Shown: positions 53,379 to 64,000 of the stretch, one piece after another | Layout: each line of letters starts with the position of its first letter | Numbering within the stretch: the stretch's first letter is position 1 | Source of the DNA: Enchytraeus crypticus | Lineage: Eukaryota > Annelida > Clitellata > Enchytraeida > Enchytraeidae | NCBI GenBank assembly: GCA_905160935.1 | Contig: CAJHZI010000416.1 | Span: forward strand, 558,001 to 622,000 | Reading direction: 5' to 3' | DNA: 64,000 bases | Notes under the pieces: generated by a model | Database searches by the model: none | Told to the model about the DNA's origin: nothing | What the model saw: the letters and a program-made list of their open reading frames with translations, nothing else | Program-made: the position numbers and the translations under genes

Positions 53379-53645
53379 GTTGTGTTCGGGTAGCTTAAAG
53401 AATAGACCAACCGTGTAAATATGCACGTATCACAGAAAGTGACATAAAAACCAGATCCAAACCAACGTCAGAAAGGGCATTCGGTTGATGAGTGCCTAGG
53501 CTCCAGAAATTTTTAAAAAATTTAAACGAATGGGAAAACCTTTAAAAGGGTTTTAGCATTAGAGAAGGTCTATTAGTCTTCCAACCCTTAGTTAAAACGC
53601 ATTTAAGGGAAGATGATGATGATGATGATGATGCTGATGATGTAA
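53379..53645 (+). mobile_element. RTE-like retroposon tail or SINE, (GAT)n family
   Basis: It begins 'gtgttgtgttcgggtagctt' and contains 'ccaaaccaacgtcagaaagg', 'ctaggctccagaaatt' and 'aagggaagatgatgatgatg'. It matches 38750-38990 from the first base. Confidence 0.75.
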
Positions 53646-53864
53646 TATAAAATATTACATACTATAGGTCTATTATGTAATTTGTTTATTATACCAATGT
53701 TTGCTACTTTTCCTCCTCCAGCTAATACCAATAATCATGAATTCGATATAAGGTTTGGTTACAAATTATTCTTTCATGTAAAGGACCCAGCTCTTTTCAC
53801 ATATATTCACCGCTTATTTAATATCACTGCTTATTTAAAAACCTTAATTTATGGTCATTAACGT

Positions 53865-53982
53865 AACAAAGGTCATTCGTTTGGTGATCGCCTAGGCTCT
53901 AGAAACTTCTACAAAATTTTATAATCCCGACCCTAGTAAAACTAGGATTTAAGGGAAGATGATAGTGATGATTATAATAATG

Positions 53983-54014
<32 letters not shown>

Positions 54015-54105
54015 GTTGGTGGTGATGATGATGATGATGATGAAGATGAAGATGGTGATGATGATGATGATGAAGATGACGATGATGATAATGATGATGA
54101 GGAAT
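53865..54105 (+). mobile_element. Truncated RTE-like tail with long (GAT)n
   Basis: It starts inside the family at 'taacgtaacaaaggtcattc', then 'cctaggctctagaaacttct' and 'aaactaggatttaagggaag', and runs into about 150 bases of (GAT)n with GTG and GAA variants. The poly-His frame on the other strand is an artefact. Confidence 0.8.
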
Positions 54106-54223
54106 CTTAGTGGTCACTACTAAGTTTATTCGAAATTGAAACGTAGTAGTAACCGCTATAAATTAGATGACTAAATGACAATTACTGTTGTAGTATCAGA
54201 TTAAATTCAAGAATACAGGAAAA

Positions 54224-54863
54224 TTAATGATATACATAACTGATTTGAATCTTAAATTTCAAGACTTGACGATTTAACAGTGTAAAAATAGATAAAAGAG
54301 ACGAAAAATGAAATCTTTCTGTCGTGAACAGCCTTGCTGCCTGTTCGTCCTCGAGCGGTTGTCTACTTCTGGACTCGCTCGCCGGTCGGCAGTGCTTCTC
54401 GACGGCAGCTTTTTCGTGGAATGGTTTACTAAGGGTACCGCTTGTCAGGAGGAACCGAGTTGCTGCGTCTTCGGATGATACTTCTTTCCCGGTATCATCC
54501 GTCTCGATAGGCGTTTCTCGTTCATTTCCGACTGAGTAAGCCAAGGTCCAACCTCCCTTGCCTACTTCGTAATTGGGTTCTCGGGAACCCGGTGCACAAC
54601 GTCCGCGCTGGCCCGAGTCGGGAGTAGAAGCGTACTCCACGTCTTCTACGTATTTAGGCGACGACGGTTGAGTTTCGGCCATGCTCCCTTGGTAGATTCT
54701 ATCCCGTGACATTTGTGCTTCTATGGGCGAAGTGATATGGTGACCCGAACCGGGAGTGGAAGCGTACTCCACGTCTTCGTTATTTTGGGCGATTACGGTT
54801 TGAGTGTCTGCCCTGCTTCCTAGTTTTACAAACTGGTATAGTAGATAATTATATGATTGGTTG
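54224..54863 (-). CDS. Unrecognised open frame in a GC-rich island
   Basis: The minus-strand frame is open from 54863 (after a TAA) to the stop at 54224; the first ATG is at 54772 (182 codons). The composition is hydrophilic and GC-rich, unlike neighbouring chance frames. A short peptide motif, EDVEYASTPxSG, occurs twice about 44 residues apart, reflecting a 132-bp DNA duplication (54620 and 54752). The last 35 or so codons become AT-rich and are probably outside the true coding segment. I recognise no domain. It could be an exon of a host gene or the start of a gag-like frame of a retroelement. Confidence 0.35.
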
Positions 54864-55067
54864 TTTTAACTGTGACGAACTTTATCTTCTTTACCCTATT
54901 AAAACTTCCCTATATCCCTTTTTTAGACTTATTCTTCCCTATCTCTTTTCCTATATTGGTCTTTCCGTAGTTTCTACTCTCGCCTTTGCAGGAGGTAGTA
55001 TAATTGGCTTTCCGTGTAGTCGATGAGAAATTTGTTGATAGTCAACTGGTAATTGGTAATCCTACTC

Positions 55068-55245
55068 CCGCCTGCAGAGACACACTCGACTCAGGCGCTT
55101 AGCAAATACCCGCAGAGACGAACTCGATCCGGGCAATGCCGTGGACTACCAGCCTCCCGCCTGCAGAGACACACTCGACCCAGGCGCTTAGCAAATACCC
55201 GCAGAGACGGACTCGACCCGAGTATTGCCGTGGACTACCAGCCTC
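55068..55245. repeat. About 87-bp direct repeat, two copies, in the GC-rich island
   Basis: The copies begin at about 55069 and 55156 with 'ccgcctgcagagacacactc' and share 'gcgcttagcaaatacccgca' and 'gccgtggactaccagcct'. Each also contains two similar 'gcagagac...actcga' subunits. Confidence 0.9.
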
Positions 55246-55548
55246 GTACCTGGGCCTACCCAGGGGGACACTCGAACTCTCTTGCCTCCAATTAGCCTTC
55301 GCGGCTTGGGAAACTAGTCAACTTGAGGGGCTACGAGCCTAGGCTAACAAGCTAACGAGCTTGAAAGCTTTCGGCTAGATGAAGACCAGATTTCTGTATA
55401 CTAATCGTACTTTTGCCTTGGGATTGGGATATTACGTACTATCCTCCCTCGGTTCCCAGTACTTTCGCGTAGAAGGTTCTGGCTCCCTGAGTTACTGCGC
55501 AGACGAACCACGCAGAACCCAATCTGAATTTGTATGTATCGACGGCCG

Positions 55549-55557
55549 CTTTATATA
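55549..55557 (-). promoter_or_regulatory. Candidate TATA box in the GC-rich island
   Basis: On the minus strand TATATAAAG lies in an otherwise GC-rich context ('gcgagaatag' before, 'cggccgtcgatacatac' after). The frame at 54224-54863 lies about 700 bases downstream on the same strand. This could be a promoter, perhaps of a long terminal repeat, but there is no direct proof. Confidence 0.35.
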
Positions 55558-55619
55558 CTATTCTCGCGATCGGCTTCAGCCATTCACAGCACTTCTCGCT
55601 TAGTCGATTTACGCGCCAG

Positions 55620-56539
55620 CTGCGTCACTTTGGATATACCCTGCGTAATAAACTAGCTATACCCACCTATAACTTCGGCTTATATCATCTATTATAAATC
55701 TTTGGAAAAACCCTACGTCACTTATTATTTATAAATAACTGCTGTATAATATTTGCTTTTGATCTACATGTATAATATATATTTCTTAATATATAAATTG
55801 TGAATAGGGCGTGTTCATTACACTTTCTAATTGCATACTTCCTAAAATTAATTAATTGTAAATGGCACGAAATCTAAATATATTTATATTAGAGTATCGG
55901 ACACTTCGGAGAATATTTCATTTTATGTTATCGATTTATCACGAGTTCTCTCCACATGATAATCCTCACCTGTCGACCGGTCATGACTGCGCGCAGCTGA
56001 ATATCTAGACTTCATAGGATTCCTGAAATTTTATTCCGTGAAAGTATTTCGATTTATGCATCTATTTTTGTTCGATTAGATTGTTTTTTTAGTTTTTATT
56101 TAGTTTTCATCATTAGTGTATGTGTTTGAACTATAGAGCTATTTATTTTCTATAAGAATAATTAACGTGAAAATTTTGTACATATATACCATGCATGTTT
56201 GAAGGCCGTTGGCATTTTTCAAGTAGACTATCTTGGATTTTGTATATTTACGCATACGAAATATAGCCACAAATAAAGTAGTATGACAGATTATCTACCG
56301 TACTTGACGTACGTAAATCTTCTGCTGAAAACAATATTACTGCGTATATACATGGCTAATTCATTTATCAAGATAAACGGTAAATGTGAAACAGACATAA
56401 ATGTACATATAAAATTGCTAAAGCAAAAGAGACTCAGTAAAAGAAAAGAACTATTAAAAATCAGTTTGAAAAATCCACGAAAAGACTGTAGAGACTTTAT
56501 ACTTTTTTTTAGACCACACTCCTGCACTGTTGTAAACGT
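55620..56539. other. AT-rich intergenic region
   Basis: No gene is recognised. A 113-codon plus-strand frame at 56283-56624 has no recognisable start region, and its end runs into the family B LINE fragment. Confidence 0.35.
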
Positions 56540-56903
56540 GGACGTTACGAAAGGAGGACATCAGGAAACTGCAAGCATTCCAAATGTGGTTATGGAGAAG
56601 AATGCAAACGATCAAATGGACTGACAAAATTATTAAAGAAGAAATTCTAAAAAAGGTTGACATAAATAGACAATTGATAAATGTCATCAGGAAGAGAACT
56701 GGACGGGTCATGTACTTAGCAGGGATCGGTTAATGGAAGAGCTTATTGAAAGAAAGGAAAATAGTTTGGAGGAAGATTAAGACTAGCAATGCTGGATGAT
56801 TTGATATCTAATTAGTATTTTGGTGTGAAGAGAAAAGCAGAGGATACAAATGTGTGAAGGAGTTGTTTGCCATGGGCCTGTTAATAGGAAGTGCACTGAG
56901 AAG

Positions 56904-56950
<47 letters not shown>

Positions 56951-56960
56951 AGGAGATATA
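56540..56960 (+). mobile_element. LINE family B, C-terminal coding end and (GA)n tail
   Basis: The translation shows LQAFQMWLWRRMQTIKWTDK, then EEILKKVDINRQLINVIRKR, a conserved tail of non-LTR retrotransposon polyproteins. Frameshifts and stops follow, then 'atgggcctgttaataggaag' and a (GA)n run at 56907-56955. It is 5'-truncated and dead. It reaches further 5' than the copy at 3640. Confidence 0.8.
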
Positions 56961-57584
56961 TACATGTATATATAAATAGAGAGAAAGTCTTAGGACCTCG
57001 GACTGTGGCATTTTTAATAATAATTTAAATCTTAATTTTAATTTTAAAAGTAGGATATAATGCGAAATTACGCTCAAATGCCCTAGAAAATCAATTTCGA
57101 GGTAAGAATTCATTTTTCATTTTTTTGTAGTCATTTGAGTACGAGCTTGCTTCATTTGGATGGTATGGGCTATAAATAAAAAGAAATGATATTGTTTTAT
57201 ACAAAATTTTACTTATGTGTTAATGGATTTGTATGAGAGCAATAATGCTTCGCTTTTAGGAATTTCTGAATTTCTTACCGAAGCCGCATTTTTATTCCGG
57301 ATAATTCGACAGACCACATGTACGGCTTAATGAGACACAGTATGATATATAGCAGGTATACAGTCTACAGTGAAGTGCATTAATATTGGCCTCATTAAAT
57401 GACATTAAATAAACTACAGCATCAGAATCATCATGATCGCTGAAGTTGCTGAACAAATCTACACAACTGTAATCCCCAACCATTAAGTCACGCAGTCATT
57501 AATTTTACCATTCTTCAGTGTGGTGCTTGCACCGATTTCAGACTACTCGCTCATAACAAGAAGTTAAGAAGTTTAAACAGTGCA
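56961..57584. other. Intergenic region
   Basis: Nothing recognisable is seen. Confidence 0.4.
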
Positions 57585-58166
57585 TACCCTGCTGTTCTAT
57601 GGCAAACTGTATCAGTGCATACTCCGCTATACTTTGGCAAACCATACCAGTGTATACTATGCTGTACTTTGACAAACCATACCAATGCATACTATGCTGT
57701 ACTTTGGAAAACCGTACCAGTGCATACTATGCTATACTATGGCCAACCGTTACAGTGCATACTATGCCAAACCGTAGCAGTATATACTATGCTGTACTAT
57801 GGCAAGCCGTACCAGTGCATACTCTGCTGTACTATGGCAAACTGTACTAGTGCATACTATGCTGTACTATGAAAAACCGTACTAATGTATATTCTGCTGT
57901 ACTATGGCAAAACGTACCAGTGCATACTTTGCTGCACGATTGCAAACCGTACCAGTACATACTATGTTATACTATGTCAAACCGTACCAGTGCATACTAT
58001 GCTCTACTATGGCAAACTGTACCAGTACATACTGTACTATGCTCTACTATGGCAAACCGTACCAGTGCATACTATGCTCTACTATGGCAAACCGTACCAA
58101 TACATACTGTACTATGCTTTACTATGGCAACCCGTACCAGTGCATACTATGCTCTACTATGGCATA
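57585..58166. repeat. 35-bp minisatellite
   Basis: About 16 copies of a unit containing 'ggcaaaccgtaccagtgcat' and 'actatgctgtactat'. All three plus frames stay open, giving overlapping spurious proteins rich in YQCILC or VHTMLYYG repeats. Confidence 0.95.
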
Positions 58167-58389
58167 CAGTGCCAAATTTAGACCTTGGGGGCCTGAAGGA
58201 CCTGTGCAGGGGTCCCAAAAATATCACCCTAACCCTCTAACCCCCAAAACTTTCATTTTGAGTTCGTTGTGTCAGGGTAGTGGTAATCCTTTGAAGCCTA
58301 AAGAAATTTTAGAAGAAACCTCGGTGGGGACTTTTTGGCCGGGGGCCCTCAGCACGTGCTGAAAGTGCTTCGTGGTAAATCCGGCCCTG
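58167..58389. mobile_element. hAT-like nonautonomous DNA transposon
   Basis: The left end cagtgccaaatttagacc and the right end (read inward) cagggccggatttaccac are imperfect inverted repeats. They are of the CAGGGCCGGATTTA type common in hAT elements. The 223-bp interior is GC-richer than its flanks and noncoding. The 8-bp flanks are not a clean duplication. Confidence 0.55.
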
Positions 58390-58504
58390 ATAGCTATATA
58401 TAAATAGTTATTTAAAAAGTCAGATGGGCCAAATATGTATACAATAATTAAAGGGACCGACCACTAAAAACTATTGAGGCTTATCATGAACATATATCAT
58501 CATC

Positions 58505-58825
58505 ACCATCAGATCCTTGCGTTCTGTACAGAACATAGGGCGGCAACATTCCTCCATTCGTTTCTATCACCAGCAAATATCTTCACAGCTTCTTCCCATG
58601 AAATGTTTAATGCTCTCAGATCCTTGTTGATCGTACTTAGCCAAGTATTTCTAGGTCTTTCTCGTTTTCGTTTTCCCTGAGTTGGCTTCCAGTTAATAAT
58701 AATAATAATAATAATAATAACAATAACAACAATTAGAGTGCTACAGTCATCAATGACAACATCGAGCACTATTGATACAAAATCAAGCGGCGAGCCAAAA
58801 ATGAAGGTCCAAAAACGGTGCAAAC
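58505..58825 (-). mobile_element. LINE C-terminal fragment and adjoining LINE tail
   Basis: Minus-strand bases 58509-58705 encode NWKPTQGKRKRERPRNTWLS, then DLRALNISWEEAVKIFAGDR and EWRNVAALC. This is the classical C-terminal end of a non-LTR reverse transcriptase polyprotein. An (AAT)n run follows at 58697-58720. Bases 58720-58825 match the 3' tail of the LINE at 19029-21645 ('gagtgctacagtcatcaatg', 'ggtccaaaaacggtgcaaac'), so two insertions abut. Confidence 0.8.
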
Positions 58826-59145
58826 TAACTAAATTAAATAATTAATATATAAATTAAATTAACTGCAGTCTTTGCGTATCTTCCTCAGACACTCTCATTA
58901 AATGACCTAAAAACCTGAAGCCTTTCTCAGAAACTATTTCATCTAATTCATGAACATATATACATGTACATCAAACTAAATGACCGGTCCTATAGGATGC
59001 AAATTCGAATTTAGACTTGTTTCGAACCGAGCACTGCTTTTAAAAAATGCTCAAAATAAATAAAATAATTATCCTGATCCTGAAGTTCCAAACGAAACCG
59101 AATGTATTTCATGATCAAAGAAAAAAATATAGCCTACTGTTTAAA

Positions 59146-59340
59146 CGAATGTCTCAGTAGCGCAATGGTTAGAGGTGTAGATTACGTCATGAAGTTTTAA
59201 ATGACAGATTCTGAGGTGAATTGAACTCTCGCTGGTTCGAATCCCAGTCACGTTGATTGATCTGAGAGTAAAATCTCGGACATTCACTAGACTGTCTAAC
59301 GGAAAATGGACAAAATTGCCTAACGGATTTAACATGTGAT
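59146..59340 (+). mobile_element. tRNA-derived SINE, copy 2
   Basis: 'cagtagcgcaatggttagag' (A-box) and 'ctggttcgaatcccagtcac' (B-box) are followed by 'tctgagagtaaaatctcgga' and 'cattcactagactgtctaac'. It matches copy 1 at 1-177. A short inverted piece of the same SINE head is at 59387-59410. Confidence 0.8.
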
Positions 59341-59380
59341 ATTAAAAAGTGATTATTATCACTTTATAATATCATATGTT
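59331..59380. repeat. 23-bp imperfect palindrome at the SINE 3' end
   Basis: Arms 59331-59353 and 59358-59380 pair with two or three mismatches around a 4-base loop. Confidence 0.75.
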
Positions 59381-60338
59381 TTAATATCACCCTACGCTAT
59401 TGAGACATTCTACATAGATACCGTACACAAAAAGAAGCTTTGGCTTTAAAATAAAATTTTTAAATCTCTTTCACGTTCTTTTATAACCAAATAAATCACT
59501 TCTGAACTCTCCATTCCAAAGTGCATTTAATCATCCGACGAGATCATGCAAAAAACGAAGCAATTGATTAAAGCTCAACAATAGAATTCTATAAAGTTAT
59601 CACTTTATTGAATGGCTAATGAAATTTTTACTTATTTTTTACTTTATTGTCAGTTTATGCTTCATTTTATGTAATATTATAATCACATAGTTATGTCTGG
59701 AAAAAGCAAAGACAATTATACCACATATCATCTTTGCCACATATACTTTTCGGAAATTATGGTCAATTCAGCGAAACTAAAAGTTGACTCAAACTCCGGA
59801 ACAAAATATGCACCCAGAGTGAACCACTGGGAATAAATAGCTTTAAATCTCTATAAATACTATACATCGAGAGCGGAATATTCGCTAATTGAAACCTAAT
59901 ATCTATTTCTGTAAGGCTAGTCTTTGTTTTATTCTTCATTAAATCAATAAAATGAACAGTATTGCTCTATTAAAGTCACAATTGGCTAATCTGTAAAAAT
60001 TTTGCTATTAATAATATGAAATTAAGGGAGCTGATGCTGTGGTTAGTGCACAATCCCTTTAACTCTTGGCGTAAAGAGGGGGTGAGAAGAGGTCAGCGAG
60101 TGAGAGAAGGAGACAGAAGTTGAGCAGAGGAGGAGGAAGAGGAGGAGAAGGAGGAGGAGGGAAGAGGTACAATTACTCTACTCAGAGCACCACTAGGGGG
60201 CCCTAGTCTCAAATTCTTAGTGCCTACGTTTAATCTTGTTCTGAAATTCTTCGTGGTGTCTGTGAAATTAGACCCAACACCTAACTCCTTCTTATTGGTC
60301 ATAACATCGCAGTGCCACGCCTCCTAACCCTGTGGAGG

Positions 60339-60345
60339 TATAAAT
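60339..60345 (+). promoter_or_regulatory. Candidate TATA box of NLK
   Basis: TATAAAT within 'ggaggtataaatcac' lies 138 bases before the NLK start codon. The upstream region at 60060-60180 is GA-rich. Position and sequence fit a core promoter, but transcription start is not shown by sequence. Confidence 0.35.
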
Positions 60346-60476
60346 CACTTCATATAAAATGAAAAATCGGCAAACAAATCTCCATTGAAGATCAAAGGAG
60401 TGGAGGAAGTAGGGGGGAGGCAGAGGGGGAGTCATAAGAAGTAGGGCATTTTGGAGGGATCAAGGGCTAAAACCTG

Positions 60477-62044
60477 ATGGCTGTACTTCAGGGTCAAAGG
60501 CAAAACCCTTTGGATTGTAGTTTCTACTATGGACGATTTTATGATTTCGGAGACATAAGATCTTCACTTGCCACTGAACACTTGCCCTCACATAAAAATG
60601 CTTTTCGAAGTTTAACCAATCATAATGGATTACTAGGCTCTAATGCTTCCTCACCGTCGAGTCTCAGTAGTAGAAATTCTTCATCACAGACAGAACAGGA
60701 GAAGCCAATCGGATATGGAGCCTTTGGTGTCGTGTGGTCAGTAGTTTTTCTTGTCTTCTATGGTAATATGATGCATTTTTATTGTGATATATCACACTGC
60801 GGTTGAAGCAAAAGAACCTTATGCAGACATTTAGATGCTATATTAGCAAGCAAGTAGATCTGCATATAGGTGTGTAAAAACAATTGCATAGACATTGGTT
60901 TTTGCTTCACGTTCAAATCATATACTTTCGTATGTTGGTACTTTGTCATAAACAAAGAAAACTGACTTCTTTTTCTCCTGTTTTAAGAGCTAAATTAATC
61001 TGGAATAGGAAATTTGCAGTTATAAGAAGAGGGAATTAATGTATGAGTAGTATCTGTCTTTGCCTAAATCACAAATGAAGCTTTACTAATTTTTCGGGGT
61101 TTGTAGGGGAAAGATTAAGATTGCAAGCTGTGCATTGTGTAATGAGACATTGTGCATGCTTTTCTTATATAGCTCTTATTTGCTATACCCCTTGTATCGT
61201 ATTTCTCTGCAAACTGATACGTTAAACTTTTGTTGAATATCAATCAGATTGATATTTGAAGAATAAGCTTACAAAAAGATTGACAAAAAATTGGAGCTTA
61301 ATGCTAATTATGTTTATCTTTACCTGCAGTTTGCAACTCGGTTAAGTTTAGCTCGGTTATATTTTAATTTTAAATTAAGTATCATTCTTTGATATGTTTG
61401 TTAGTCATTAGTAGGGTCTTAGTGTCAAGTTAGTTAGATTAAGTACTGCTGGATGAAATCCTCACATACGGTAAGGCATTGACTCGTATTGAATGTGTAA
61501 ATGAGCAAATCGTGTACAGTATATTGTTTGATATTTACAGGTCAGTATATGATCCAAACTACGACAAACATATTGCTCTCAAGAAATTACCCCGAGTCTT
61601 CCATAATTTCATGGCTGCTAAACGAGCTTATCGGGAATTAAAACTACTCTGCTCGTTCAATCATGATAACGTATGTACTCTTTTACTAGTCTTTATTTAA
61701 TCAAAACTTTTTTATTAAATTTTAGTTGATTTGTTGTTTAAATTGTAATAGCTGCTTCCTCTTATCAGTTTGTGGTAAATAAGTTCACGATGCTGTGTTG
61801 TGTATCTGATCATTAATGCCGTTTGCGCAAGTCGGTTTTTCTGGTGGTTTGGAATAATTTACTTAGGATATTCTTGAGCTTTAAATGGCGATGTTAAATT
61901 TGGACACATAGATTGAATTGTTGGTCTTTACAGAAAGTAGAATGATCTAGACTGCTGAATATAACACTTGAACTTTGTCTTGTTTTAGATACTGTCGGCT
62001 TTGGATGTTTTGATTCCATCAGATGCTTCTTTACATGGGGATAT
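60477..62044 (+). CDS. NLK: Nemo-like kinase, first three coding exons (partial at window end)
   Basis: NLK is a proline-directed MAPK-like serine/threonine kinase that modulates Wnt/TCF, Notch and FOXO signalling. Exons 60477-60736, 61541-61670 and 61989-62044 join in phases 2, 0 and then 2. Residues 1-75 or so are a low-complexity Ser-rich leader. IGYGAFGVVWS is the glycine loop, followed after the first join by VYDPNYDKHIALKKLPRVF with the ATP-binding lysine. RELKLLCSFNHDN carries the helix-C glutamate, and ILSALDVL follows. These match NLK rather than ERK or p38. An in-frame TAA directly precedes the ATG region, fixing 60477 as the first Met. The rest of the kinase domain (HRD, DFG and so on) is not found before 64000 and should lie downstream. 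The N-terminus is shorter than in vertebrate NLK. Confidence 0.93.
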
Positions 62045-62209
62045 GTATCCTTTACTTTTGCTTTAGTTAACACTAAATTGGATACTATAAATTAATAATG
62101 TGTTGATTCCACATGTAAATAAATGTGAAATCTAATTCTCAGTATAAGGGCTGCTTTTATATTTTATCCCTAATTGTCACTATATAGGTTTTCTTTATCC
62201 CCTTTCTCA

Positions 62210-62211
<2 letters not shown>

Positions 62212-62253
<42 letters not shown>

Positions 62254-62310
62254 CTTTCTACGTTTACTGCCAGAGAGAGAGAGAGACAGAGAGACAGAGA
62301 GAGATGGAAA
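62212..62310. repeat. (CT)n and (GA)n microsatellites, inverted
   Basis: (CT)n at 62212-62246 is followed by a GA-rich run at 62273-62310. Together they form a potential hairpin in the NLK intron. Confidence 0.85.
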
Positions 62311-62382
62311 GAGAGAGGAGCAGGTACATGTATATAACTCTTGGGACCAATTGTATCCTCGTATTTGTTTTAAGCATATGTC

Positions 62383-62416
62383 TATAGAATCTGTGATTCT
62401 AATCACAGATTCTATA
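62383..62416. repeat. Perfect 16-bp palindrome in the NLK intron
   Basis: Arms tatagaatctgtgatt and its exact complement are separated by two bases (CT). A further 'acagattctat' copy follows at about 62418-62428. Confidence 0.88.
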
Positions 62417-62429
62417 CACAGATTCTATG

Positions 62430-63429
62430 CCCTAATCAGTCTTCCTGGTTTTCGTGGGCTATGAAGCTCTAAAGCTATAAAGTAAAGTCTAATGTGTGTT
62501 ATGTGTTTCGGTGTCATAAGGGATATGTTAGATACGGTCCGGCTGGGATTCAGAACTGGATAGTTTCTTACTCCTTATACAAACGTGCGATTTATTCTTA
62601 TTCGGCCTTCCTATTATATAAATATGATATTACTAAATACCTAATTCTCTAATATATTACTAATACCTAATTTTGTAATATAATATATTATATTACTAAA
62701 TACCTTATTTTCTCAGTAGACGGATGTATATATGTGTATAGTTTCATCTCTATAGGTATTTTAGAATTTGTAGAGAATTTATAGGAGTGTGAATTCTGAA
62801 TATACACTGGATGGTTAGATAGTAGCTAATTAGAATTTTGTGTGTGTAATTTGAATTGCTTTTTGGCAGCCACTGTAGATATCTTAATTATGAGAACAGA
62901 ACTGTTTGAAAAGAGCAACTGTACATGTAATCATATGGTACTGTGAGTGCTGTGATTGTCTGTCACTCAGTACCAGACCTCTGTGTAGATCTGAGCTGGG
63001 AACTCTGCTTTATGTCACTATACAGTGGGCTCAGTGTGTGTAGATGTGGACAGACTGAGACAGTTAATGTGAAAGCAATTTTCGTTAAGTTGTTCTACAT
63101 TTATGGTTAGGAATGTGTGTGATATTCTTTCATATTCTCTCATGTGTATTGAGGCAGCCCATGTCTCCTACGCCTTTTGAAATTTGTGAATATCAACTTC
63201 TAACAATATTAGAAAATTTCATGATTGCCACTGCTTTGTTATTTTTTAATTTTACTTTCAATTTGTATCTCTTTACCTCTTGTAACTGGGTATAGTTTAT
63301 TAATAAATTCAACTTTAGTGTTTATTACATTATTTCCAGTTATATTCGTTCGACTTTCAAATTTCTTTCTTTGATTTCTTTACTTAAAACTGAAATTTGC
63401 AAAAGGTTATGAATGAAACATAATTCAAT
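62430..63429. other. NLK intron sequence
   Basis: No further kinase exon is recognised here in any plus frame. Confidence 0.45.
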
Positions 63430-63740
63430 CTCTCTCTCTCTCTCTCTTCAGTGCACTGCCAAGTGTCAGGTTCAAGGTACATATTCATACTCAAAGTCTG
63501 CTTTCTCGCTCCATAAGAGCACTCCTCAGATCAACATGTTAATCCCTTCACAAAGTCTATGCCTTATCCATATGTTATATAGCCTAAAGCTTGGGAAAAA
63601 TATGGCTTCTGAGATGGTTTCCCATTGCCTTCCTCAGTTAGGTGGATTAATTACCATTTAATCCTGGGAGAAAATATTTCATGGTGAGGTGGGTCCCCTC
63701 TTGCCATCCTCAGCTCCTGCCTTTAGTCGCCTCTTACGTA
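63430..63740. mobile_element. Element C, longest copy
   Basis: It begins with a (CT)n run and 'cagtgcactgccaagtgtca', and continues through 'tccataagagcactcctcag', 'gggaaaaatatggcttctga' and 'ggtgaggtgggtcccctctt' to about 63740. The copy at 29480-29760 is its reverse complement. It is probably a LINE 3' end, but no coding motif is visible. Confidence 0.7.
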
Positions 63741-64000
63741 CACGCGGCAGATTGTTTGCGGTTGCCCTATTGTTGCAGTGGCCCAACCACACCCAAGCGC
63801 AACACATAATTCAATAGTATTCTCATATTCTTGATATCATCCAATATTCCTGAATCTCTAAAGTTGTGTATTGTAGGATGTAGGGAATAAGTAATTAGTA
63901 TGTTTCTTAAATGAAGAAATAAGTGGTTATAGTTGTATTTAGAAATTAAGTGCTCGCCATATAGTGCTCTATAGCGATTGTGTTGTTTGTTAGTCTATGG

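Noticed and set aside
53899-54117. Poly-histidine protein on the minus strand
   Set aside because: It is the translation of a (GAT)n retroposon tail.
57599-58362. Several overlapping plus-strand proteins with YQCILC/VHTMLYYG repeats
   Set aside because: They are readings of the same 35-bp array in different frames. No unique domain is present.
62045-64000. Fourth NLK exon within the window
   Set aside because: I looked for the next expected kinase segments (YVVTELM-like, HRDIKP) in the plus frames and found none.

Overview
The window is nuclear DNA from an invertebrate animal. It is AT-rich, with multi-exon genes carrying GT-AG introns of about 0.3 to 1.8 kb, and it is crowded with microsatellites, minisatellites, non-LTR retrotransposon tails, tRNA-derived SINEs and DNA-transposon remnants. 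The recognisable proteins are animal housekeeping or signalling genes, so the kingdom is clear. I could not assign a phylum from sequence alone.

Four host genes can be rebuilt exon by exon with matching intron phases. (1) A pyrroline-5-carboxylate reductase gene lies on the minus strand at 2232-8489 (six coding exons, 277 aa). (2) ARF6 lies on the plus strand at 24427-27589 (four coding exons, 175 aa, the family length). (3) A leucine-rich-repeat protein lies on the minus strand at 35744-37940 (two coding exons, 489 aa). (4) The first three coding exons of Nemo-like kinase lie on the plus strand at 60477-62044; the remainder lies beyond the window edge. The four genes are not obviously related in function and there is no operon-like arrangement.

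The space between and inside the genes is mostly repeats. A 5'-truncated, lightly mutated LINE with endonuclease and reverse-transcriptase segments fills 19029-21645, and pieces of its 3' tail recur at several places. Other repeat families seen more than once are: a LINE whose C-terminal coding end contains the motif MLDDL (family B), a LINE tail ending in a (TTA)n run (family D), an RTE-like tail ending in (GAT)n, an unclassified element C, and two tRNA-derived SINE families. A mariner-like element with about 280-bp terminal inverted repeats sits in a (TA)n tract at 49482-50455. A GC-rich island at about 54300-55620 differs in base composition from its surroundings.

The most unusual feature is that tandem duplications lie exactly across exon-intron junctions. 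In the reductase gene the exon 3 donor is repeated about 23 times as a 31-bp unit, the exon 5 acceptor about five to six times as a 38-bp unit, and the exon 4 donor neighbourhood is duplicated. In ARF6 the exon 2 donor is duplicated as the target-site duplication of a 29-bp retroposon tail, and the exon 3 acceptor plus its first 60-75 coding bases occurs three times. A second recurring pattern is near-perfect short-loop palindromes at seven or more sites.
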